Assembly (NCBI GenBank): GCA_030374735.1
Contig: JASCIV010000760.1
Span: 1-12,725 of the forward strand
Direction of reading: 5' to 3'
DNA length: 12,725 bases
Source: Gracilaria caudata
Taxonomy: Eukaryota > Rhodophyta > Florideophyceae > Gracilariales > Gracilariaceae
Under the pieces are notes generated by a model. The model worked only from the letters and a program-made list of their open reading frames with translations. It had not been told where the DNA came from and ran no database searches. The position numbers and the translations under genes are program-made. Positions 6,912 through 12,725 of the stretch are shown here, piece after piece (position 1 is the stretch's first letter; each line of letters begins with the position of its first letter).

Positions 6912-9884
6912 TCATAGCGTGTCGAGTGCGGGGGACTGCGAGGTTGTGAGAAGCATTGCTGCTGTCTTCTGCAAGCTCGTTGATGGGTCAAGCGCAGTGG
7001 AGAACATACCACCACTATCCAGTCGTTCAGTCATCCTGTCGTCCGAGAGCCCAAGCGTTATGCCACTTAGCGGCGGCAAATTTGGTCTGTTCGTCCCACA
7101 ACTATCACTCGACGCGTTTGAGAACTTCTTGATGGCAGGGTTTGGGCTCTCAGGCTTCATAGGCGTGTCCGATCGAGCCACAACATGCTGCACGTTACAG
7201 TCACCGCTCAAGCGATCCTTGTCACTTCTAATTTCGCTGATACATGGACCGGGTCTTGGGGCGTTATCGACGCTTTGAGATTTTGCCCACCCTTCTTCTG
7301 TGGAGCTGTGCTCTTCCACTGCTGAATAGTACTCGGCACTTGAACATTTAGTGTCAGAAGATGCCTCGGTTCCGTGTGAAAGCGTCGACCTGTTAGGTGG
7401 TAGCGCAGCCTTATCATCCAGCACGCGGCGAAGAGGTGGCTCGACTTCGACATCAGGTAGAGGGGTATCCGTGTTTTCTTCCCGTCTCTCACTTGCGGAT
7501 TCAGAGATATTGCTTGTAGACCGTGAATTCCTTGCACGTCTTCTGAATAATGGTCTCCTTCTCCCGGCGGTCGGCACAGAACCAGATTGACTTGACGAAG
7601 AGGGAACATTTCGATCTGTGTCACCATCCCTACTGCGGTCTCGTCTCACAATTTCAACTCCGCGCTTGAATCCCTCGCCAGTCATCTTGAACCCGTGACC
7701 CATACCATCTGCAGTTTTCTTCAGTCCTTCTCCAATACCCTCTCCAGTCTTCTTAATTCCTTGACCAACCCCGTCAGCGGTCTTTTTCAAACCTTGACCT
7801 ACCCCATCTGCAGTCTTTTTGAGACCGTCTCCAATGCCTTCGCCCGTGCGTTTAAGTCCTTGTCCTACTTCGTCGGCAGTCTTCTTCACGCCTTCGGCAG
7901 TCTTCTTGAATCCTTCACCAATACCTTCGCCAGTTTTCTTCAAACCTTGGCCAACCCCATCAGCAGTCTTCTTCATTCCGTCGGCGGTCTTTTTGATGCC
8001 TACTTCAAAACCTTCGCCAGTTTTTCGCAAACCAGCGCCAACGCCTCCTGCCGTTTTCTTGGCTGCAGTTCCGATACCGTCACCTGTCTTCTTCATGCCT
8101 TCGCCTACCTTTCTCGCCCCGGTCTCGACACCGTCAACGGTCTTCTTGACGCCCGTGCCAATACCTTCAGCAACCTTCTTCGTTCCACCAGCAATTCCAT
8201 CTGCGACTTTCTTGGTTCCTTCTCCAATCTCTTCAGCAACCTTCTTAGTGCCTTCGCCGAAATTCTCACCAACTTTCTTTACGCCATTAGCAGTCTTCTT
8301 GATTCCTTCTCCAACCCCATCAGCAGTCTTCTTCACACCGGTCTCAATGCCATTTACAACTTTCTTTGTGGAATCACCGACCTTATCAACAACCTGAGGA
8401 ATAGTAGCCTTAAACTTATTCGCCATGGCAACTGCTATTATAGCTTTTCGTGCCTTGAATAGACGTCGTCGCTTCGAGTGAAGGTTTGACCGATCCCTGC
8501 GAATTGCGTTCTCCGGAGCGTTTGATACCATGACCCACTTATGTTGCAAGGCGCCAAGAGCCGTAAGCCGTTTGTTCGGATCGACGTTGAGCAATCCCTT
8601 CACCAGACTCATAGCATCGTCGGAGATACCTTTCCACAAAACGTTTGGGAAGAGAATGCGACCCTCAGTGACGTTATCAAAGTACTGTTTCGTGTTCTTT
8701 CCCGCAAACGGAAGCCTTCCGGTTAGAATCGTATAAAGGATAACACCGCAAGCCCATGAATCAACAGGTGGACCATGTCCCTTATTCAGAATGATCTCAG
8801 GTGCCATGAAATAAGCCGTACCGACCTGAGTACGCATTGTATTATCTTGATCATCTGTGGGATCAAGAAAGCTCGCAAAGCCAAAGTCGGTGACTTTTAT
8901 CTGTAACGGCCAGCCGCGGTTTACGCAAAGAATGTTCTCTGGTTTGAGATCGCGATGAACAATTGAATGGCGGTGAAGAAACTCAACAGCAGTAAACAGA
9001 GAACGAATAATCTGGCTTGCCTGGGATTCCCTAAGACAATCATACTGCGCGACGAAATCGAACAAGTCTCCTCCAGGAACGTATTCCATGACAATGTAGA
9101 TGGTCTTCTTGAGGTCAAATATTTGATAGGTATTGACGATGTTGGGATGTGATATTGTCTTCATAACCTGTATTTCTCTCTCAAGATGCTCCTGACTCTT
9201 CATATTTCTTCCGCGCTGGATAATCTTCACGGCGCGTCTCTCGTTTGTGCGAACGTCGTACGCTAGCATTACATCTCCATAAGCACCGCTTCCAAGCGTC
9301 TTACCAAAGGAGTAGTAGTCCGTAATATGGCTGTTGACAGCATTATCCAGCGCGTATGCCCATCTTTCCGCCTCTTGTTCGCTAGGTATATGAAGACGCA
9401 GCAAGCGATCCTTCCTGCTCACGACGCCTTGCAGGAAGATATGCATCTCGCGTTCCTCAATGTGCACATTGACTGGGGTGAGACGGACATTGAGCTGGTA
9501 ACGTGGAGCTCCAGACTTGTTCCTCAGAATAGATAGTGTGGTAGCTTCGAGCACGGCGTACATGTTAATCTTCTGGCCAACCTTGGTACGTCGGAACATC
9601 CAGCCCTCAATGTCAACCTGTGCAATGTAGCGCACGGTATGCAACGGTTCGCGCGGACGCAGATGCTGAGTGGCCAGCGCAGCCAAGTTTGCTATTCGGC
9701 GCGGACGCTCGCCATCGGAGAAGCGCGCTTCGATGGAGTGGCGCGGCGGCAGTTGGGTGGGAGACGGACGATTGTGGTGAACAGCGGGGAGATGCTTCTT
9801 GGAGTGCGGTGGCGAGCGATCCGGGGCGGGCACGGTGGCCACGGCGTCGCTTACGCGGGTGATGGTTTCCGCGAGAGTGGCCAT
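6912..9884 (-). CDS. PH-domain protein kinase (CAMK-like) with 11-mer repeat tail
   Basis: This is a 990-residue Ser/Thr kinase. The ATG at 9884 is the first in its frame; the frame runs upstream to a TAG at 10040-10038 without another ATG. After a Pro/Arg-rich N-terminus comes a PH domain (about 85-186, with the conserved Trp175 of the last helix), which usually binds phosphoinositides or proteins. The kinase domain (about 190-450) is complete: GSGAYG loop 198-203, Lys220, helix-C Glu237, HRDLKPEN 310-317, DFG 333-335, APE 361-363, so it should be active. The order resembles CAMK-group kinases. Then come a basic helix (470-492) that could bind calmodulin or acidic lipid, a tract of 11- and 7-residue repeats (507-743), a second Arg cluster (776-788) and a Ser-rich, probably disordered tail. 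The gene is convergent with HINT, 140 bases apart. Kinase and PH calls are sure; group and role are inferred. Confidence 0.92.
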   Translation of the reverse strand: MATLAETITRVSDAVATVPAPDRSPPHSKKHLPAVHHNRPSPTQLPPRHSIEARFSDGERPRRIANLAALATQHLRPREPLHTVRYIAQVDIEGWMFRRTKVGQKINMYAVLEATTLSILRNKSGAPRYQLNVRLTPVNVHIEEREMHIFLQGVVSRKDRLLRLHIPSEQEAERWAYALDNAVNSHITDYYSFGKTLGSGAYGDVMLAYDVRTNERRAVKIIQRGRNMKSQEHLEREIQVMKTISHPNIVNTYQIFDLKKTIYIVMEYVPGGDLFDFVAQYDCLRESQASQIIRSLFTAVEFLHRHSIVHRDLKPENILCVNRGWPLQIKVTDFGFASFLDPTDDQDNTMRTQVGTAYFMAPEIILNKGHGPPVDSWACGVILYTILTGRLPFAGKNTKQYFDNVTEGRILFPNVLWKGISDDAMSLVKGLLNVDPNKRLTALGALQHKWVMVSNAPENAIRRDRSNLHSKRRRLFKARKAIIAVAMANKFKATIPQVVDKVGDSTKKVVNGIETGVKKTADGVGEGIKKTANGVKKVGENFGEGTKKVAEEIGEGTKKVADGIAGGTKKVAEGIGTGVKKTVDGVETGARKVGEGMKKTGDGIGTAAKKTAGGVGAGLRKTGEGFEVGIKKTADGMKKTADGVGQGLKKTGEGIGEGFKKTAEGVKKTADEVGQGLKRTGEGIGDGLKKTADGVGQGLKKTADGVGQGIKKTGEGIGEGLKKTADGMGHGFKMTGEGFKRGVEIVRRDRSRDGDTDRNVPSSSSQSGSVPTAGRRRPLFRRRARNSRSTSNISESASERREENTDTPLPDVEVEPPLRRVLDDKAALPPNRSTLSHGTEASSDTKCSSAEYYSAVEEHSSTEEGWAKSQSVDNAPRPGPCISEIRSDKDRLSGDCNVQHVVARSDTPMKPESPNPAIKKFSNASSDSCGTNRPNLPPLSGITLGLSDDRMTERLDSGGMFSTALDPSTSLQKTAAMLLTTSQSPALDTL
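7656..8366 (-). repeat. Coding tandem repeats: 19 eleven-mers and 4 seven-mers
   Basis: Within the kinase gene, 237 uninterrupted residues split exactly into 19 units of 11 (consensus KKTADGVGQGL, with T/V, A/G, D/E and V/I/F/M variants) and 4 units of 7 (such as KKTADGM). At DNA level the unit is 33 bases. Copies are diverged but some stretches are identical: 25 bases at 7951-7975 recur exactly at 8311-8335. At 98 degrees per residue, positions 4, 7 and 11 fall within about 65 degrees of each other, making a narrow hydrophobic strip, and Lys1, Lys2 and Asp/Glu5 lie opposite or beside it. This is the pattern of synuclein, perilipin and LEA-type helices. Confidence 0.9.
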
Positions 9885-10541
9885 GAAGGGGAGGGGACGG
9901 GGCGCGAAGGACTGGTTGGTACGGGGGAAAAGGAAGTGCGAGGGCACGAAGAAAGCGAGAGAAAGGGCGCGCGCGTGGGGTGGGCGGTGACGTGTTGGGG
10001 AGATTGCAGATATCTTCTGTGCCGGTGTGCTGCGCGTCTACAGGATCTTATTTGATACTGTTTGGAGCGGCATTCGTACAAGGCTTTTCAGAGGAGCGCG
10101 TGGCGCAGATTGCGGCGTTGCAGTCACGAAGCAGCACAACGCGCAGGTTCAACATCAGGGCGCCGCCCGCGTGATTTTTACACTACGGTTTTTCGGTTTT
10201 TATGCATCGCCAACGTGCTGTGGCGCCGCCCACAACGCTTGTCCGCGCCGCTTGTCGCCAATTCGTGAACGAGGCAGCGTCCAAAGCGGCACCGCGACTG
10301 CACTTGCCGTCCTACCTGTCGTGACCCACGTTTGTAAGCTACGCACGCAGCCACCAATGCGCCCCCTGTCTCTCTATCTAATCCGTTGTCCGTTGGTCCA
10401 ACTTCGCCGCAGAACGCTCCGTATCTACGTTATACCAGGGCTGACGCAGGCTCACCGTCCCTCCACCGTTGCCGTTAGACCGCCCGCGCTGTAATCGTCA
10501 CCGCTGCGTCGAGTGGCATAATCTTCGGCAACAACGCAACC
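9885..10541. other. GC-rich upstream region of the kinase gene
   Basis: This stretch between the kinase start and the 3' end of the mS26-like gene must hold the kinase promoter and leader and the mS26 3' end. The part next to the kinase ATG is strongly G-rich on the plus strand (C-rich on the transcribed sense strand) with CpG-rich runs near 9960-9990. No TATA box is evident. The open frames here, mostly with non-ATG starts, look like by-products of GC-richness. A pair of GGTTTTT copies sits near 10187-10201. Confidence 0.5.
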
Positions 10542-11214
10542 CTACGCCGCCACGACGCCATGCACTTCTCCGTTCATGCGCAGAGCTTCTTCGTCTCGTC
10601 TGGCGTCCGCCACGCCCTCAATGAAGAACTCGTCAACCGCCTGCTCTACGTGCTTGTCCAGCGTGTCGTCTGTTATCCAGTTTGGCGCCTCTTTCACCAG
10701 TAATTGCACCACACCTTCGCGCTTGTCCAACAGTTCCGCCTGTTTTCTCTCCCAAACATTCCTCCTGAACGCAACCCTCTCCTTCTTCACTTCGTGCACT
10801 TGTTTCAGACGCTCCCTGTGCTCTTTCAATCTCTGTAATGACCGCTCCCTGTGGCCCCAGTACAACATTGATATATTCCCTAGTTAGCAACTACTGCATG
10901 GGCCTTTACTTTGTCCCGATTCATTCAGAAATAGCTTACCGTTTACGAGCCATGCGTTCACTCTTGTGCTCCTTCAGATCGGTTACTTCCACACTGTTCT
11001 TGGCTCGTGCCCTTTCCTCTTCAGCTTTCGATTCACCCGCAAACAGTATTCTCATATCGTGCAATTCATTTTTGTACGCTCTCCGTCGCTTGACAAATTC
11101 TGTGACGCCTCGCGGTCGTGGTGGCTTTGATGCCTTCTCCGTACAAAACGTACGACATGTCAGTCTTGTCACCAGCGAAGCGCTTCCAACGCAGCCACTT
11201 GCCAGCCGGTTCAT
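10542..11214 (-). CDS. MRPS26: Probable mitochondrial small-subunit ribosomal protein mS26, two exons
   Basis: The CDS joins 11214-10940 and 10848-10542, giving 193 residues. Start is certain: TAA lies in frame 9 bases before the ATG. Residues 1-30 are a mitochondrial presequence type, with Arg3, Arg17, Arg21, many Ser/Thr/Leu and no acid before Glu26. From about residue 40 the protein is a highly charged, mostly helical chain. It carries F-V-K-R-R-R-A-Y near 40-47, an Arg/Glu/Lys coiled-coil body, and near 140-167 a segment L-L-V-K-E-A-P-N-W-I-T followed by D-x-L-D-K-H-V-E-Q-A-V-D. This order, length and the N-x-I-T...L...V-E-x-A motif match metazoan MRPS26 and its fungal counterpart Pet123. 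Low-complexity charge makes similarity easy to overrate, so the family call is moderate while the gene model is firmer. Confidence 0.68.
10849..10939 (-). other. Spliceosomal intron of the mS26-like gene (91 bases, GT-AG)
   Basis: The minus strand has donor G|GTAAGC at 10940/10939, a branch-site-like TGCTAAC at 10889-10883 with the branch A at 10884, and acceptor CCACAG ending at 10849, 35 bases from the branch A. Exon 1 ends after two bases of a codon and exon 2 supplies the third, restoring an Arg codon and one continuous frame. Without splicing, TAA occurs immediately at the donor. An AG only a few bases after the branch site is too close to serve as acceptor. Confidence 0.88.
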
Positions 11215-12399
11215 ACCGCGTTAATGCTCTTCGTGTGACGTGATAAAGGCCACAAACCCAGTCACATAAAGCCCAGTAGCTTCGACTTGCTTTCTTCTAG
11301 ACCTATTGCCGGATCACCTGGAACGTCGCACACGAGACCCGACAGCTCGACGTCGTCAGCTATGAGTTCGATCTTATCTTATAATTCTCATTTTATCGTA
11401 TTATTTTAAGACCTTACAAACCTGCTGTTGAACACAAAACAAGTTGGTCCAACATGGATCAGTCCAATTTTCACAGGCGTAGATACCGAGGGCATGTTGA
11501 ACTAAACTTTTGAAGTGTGGGCATCTGTGAATTGGCTCCCTCGAGACGCGGGATCAAATGGTGGTGAATTTAAGTAAAAGACTGCATTGCTATCAAGCTA
11601 AACCTGATTCTGAACGAGACACGGTCAAAGTCAGACATCCGTAGTCCTGAAGCGTGTCACTTTCGATTTTTGGATGTTCGGGAATGACCATATATTGTTC
11701 GGAATCAAACCACAGAGCAGTAGTTCTACCCTGCAGTACGTGTAGAGGGGGCGTGGGAACTTTCTACACTACGAATATAGTCGCACACGTACAACCGTCG
11801 CAAAAAAACAAAAGCAGCGATAGAAAGCAACAGGATCTAGATTGCAAGAACGCATTGCACAAGAGCAAGACCTGCAAAAGACATCATCACTGCCGCCATC
11901 GCTTGCGTTGACGCCATCAGAGAACTCAAATAGCACAGCACTTTTCAAATCGAACTTGCAGTCTTCTACGTCCGCTTGCCTTACTCTTCTCCATATCTGG
12001 CTCTGAAAAATAAGCAGCGAGTCTGCTGTCAATCAAATCTAGCACATATAGCATGATCCTACCGGTTCATAACAGGAAACAGGATCGGGGACTTTCTGGC
12101 TAGATATCTTGAAGTGCGTTTAGGAGAATATCCTTGCAGCGGAATAAAGGGATTTATGACCGCGGCGCGCAAGCCTTGTACTGCAAAGACACGGTTCTGC
12201 GCCTTTATGTTCTCCTTCCTCACGGTGTGCAGCAATTACCTTAAACGGTTCCGTTCATAAGTCACATGCATTATGTATACCACACTCGCTAGTTTTCTTT
12301 GATTCAAAAAGTGGACTTCCTTCGAAATGGGTTTCACTCAAAGCGATACTTCGTACCGTGTTCTGTGATGGGATTGAGAAGAAAGTAGCTTACCTCTTC
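11215..12399. other. Intergenic stretch with no recognisable gene
   Basis: This stretch of about 1.2 kb lies upstream of the mS26-like gene and downstream of the retrotransposon tail, so it should contain the mS26 promoter. An A/T-rich patch lies at about 11373-11410 (including TTATAAGA on the minus strand), some 160-195 bases before the ATG. The longer open frames here start with GTG or TTG and resemble nothing known. A run of seven A near 11804 is too short and isolated to be called a retroposon tail. Confidence 0.45.
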
Positions 12400-12412
12400 T
12401 TTATTTTGGACA

Positions 12413-12459
12413 ACAGCTTGTAATTACTAAGCTGTAGTAAAACTTTCAAAGAAAGTTTT
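12413..12459. repeat. Overlapping palindromes at the 3' end of the retrotransposon ORF
   Basis: Four nested inverted repeats lie in 47 bases: ACAGCTT/AAGCTGT (12413-12419 with 12429-12435), the palindrome GTAATTAC (12420-12427), TTACTA/TAGTAA (12424-12429 with 12435-12440), and AAAACTTTC/GAAAGTTTT (12439-12447 with 12451-12459, loop AAA). The last one contains the ORF's stop codon. Some are mutually exclusive as RNA folds. 3'-terminal stem-loops serve as reverse-transcriptase recognition sites in many LINE families, so that role is plausible here. Confidence 0.5.
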
Positions 12460-12725
12460 CTCTCTTTAGGAAGGCCAAAAACTTCTGTGGCACTTGTCTA
12501 ATCATACTTCGCTCTGTACGCCTAGCAGAACGAGGCAGGCCCTTAAAAAGCTCGCGCCTAGATGCATGTGTAAAACGACAACGCAAAACGAAGTGATCCG
12601 GATCCTTCTTTGCGTTTGTTCCACATCCGCATCGCAAAGTCTTCTTTTCTACGTAAGACGCAACCGGGTGAAGCGACGGCACGTGCCCAGCGTAAAACTG
12701 CGCGAGCGTCACCTCGGCCTTTCGC
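12446..12725 (-). CDS. Reverse transcriptase C-terminal end of a LINE-type element (partial)
   Basis: Ninety-two residues are visible; the frame is open to the right edge and ends in TGA at 12448-12446. The start lies outside the window; the GTG at 12712 is not a real start. The segment begins with a Q-F-Y-A-G-H-x-P stretch like the Q-L-R-T-G-H-x-P seen at the end of many LINE ORF2 proteins. It then has C32-x-C34-x9-H44-x4-C49, the CCHC zinc-binding motif that follows the reverse-transcriptase or RNase H domain in many non-LTR elements, with the usual D-x-x-H-x-x-x-x-C spacing. No stop or frameshift interrupts the visible part, so it might be intact or recent. A domesticated gene cannot be excluded from so little sequence. 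Confidence 0.72.
   Translation of the reverse strand, partial: RKAEVTLAQFYAGHVPSLHPVASYVEKKTLRCGCGTNAKKDPDHFVLRCRFTHASRRELFKGLPRSARRTERSMIRQVPQKFLAFLKRENFL

Larger units (their letters stand above)
12400..12725 (-). mobile_element. 3' end of a non-LTR (LINE-type) retrotransposon, cut by the window edge
   Basis: The element runs leftwards on the minus strand. Visible parts are the last 92 residues of its reverse-transcriptase ORF, a cluster of overlapping palindromes right after the stop, and AATAAA (12405-12400) about 41 bases after the stop. No A-tail or target-site duplication is clear, so the exact 3' boundary is not fixed and the 12400 limit is approximate. Confidence 0.6.

Noticed and set aside
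7695..8462. Long open frames on the plus strand opposite the kinase repeats, rich in Ser, Leu and Phe
   Set aside because: They are the complement of a 33-base tandem repeat that happens to lack stops; the repeated pattern makes several frames open at once, and the minus-strand frame continues a proven kinase.
9885..9947. 21-residue extension of the kinase
   Set aside because: Its first codon is GTG; the first ATG in the frame is at 9884.
10027..10494. 155-codon plus-strand frame upstream of the kinase gene
   Set aside because: It starts with GTG and lies in GC-rich DNA where long frames arise by chance; no domain or composition supports it.
11769..12032. Minus-strand 87-codon frame with several cysteines
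   Set aside because: It starts with TTG and has no recognisable motif spacing or neighbours that support it.
1..12725. CRISPR array, bacterial operon or phage-type system
   Set aside because: No regularly spaced direct repeats with unique spacers were seen, and the gene content, intron, TATA box and LINE tail are eukaryotic.

Overview
The window looks like eukaryotic nuclear DNA from an intron-poor, fairly compact genome. It carries a spliceosomal DEAD-box helicase, a HIT-family hydrolase with an organelle-type leader, a PH-domain protein kinase, and a mitochondrial ribosomal protein gene with one 91-base GT-AG intron. It also has a small TATA-driven gene for a secreted peptide and the tail of a non-LTR retrotransposon. 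An alga, perhaps a red alga, would fit the long intronless genes and the plant-like HINT sequence, but this is inference and no marker in the window proves it.

Layout. At 377-505 (-) is a 42-residue peptide precursor with a classical signal peptide and a consensus TATA box about 115 bases upstream of its ATG. About 640-3012 is a gene-poor stretch. At 3013-5964 (-) is an intronless PRP5/DDX46 helicase. It shares a short intergenic region of about 300 bases with the divergent HINT-like gene at 6268-6771 (+). That gene converges on a 990-residue PH-kinase at 6912-9884 (-), whose C-terminal half holds 19 eleven-residue and 4 seven-residue repeats predicted to form a synuclein/perilipin-like amphipathic helix. 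After a GC-rich upstream region lies a two-exon gene at 10542-11214 (-) resembling mitochondrial small-subunit protein mS26. About 1.2 kb without a recognisable gene follows. The window ends inside the C-terminal, CCHC-bearing end of a retrotransposon reverse-transcriptase ORF (-), directly followed by overlapping palindromes and an AATAAA.

The genes do not form one pathway. PRP5 acts at the intron branch site, and the one intron seen here has a near-consensus branch site (TGCTAAC). HINT (probable) and mS26 point to organelles. The most unusual items are the PH-kinase with the 11-mer repeat tail and the tiny secreted peptide gene, whose mature-peptide codons form a near-palindrome. Several long open frames rely on non-ATG first codons. 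The starts given here are ATG codons chosen by context, in-frame upstream stops or domain content.
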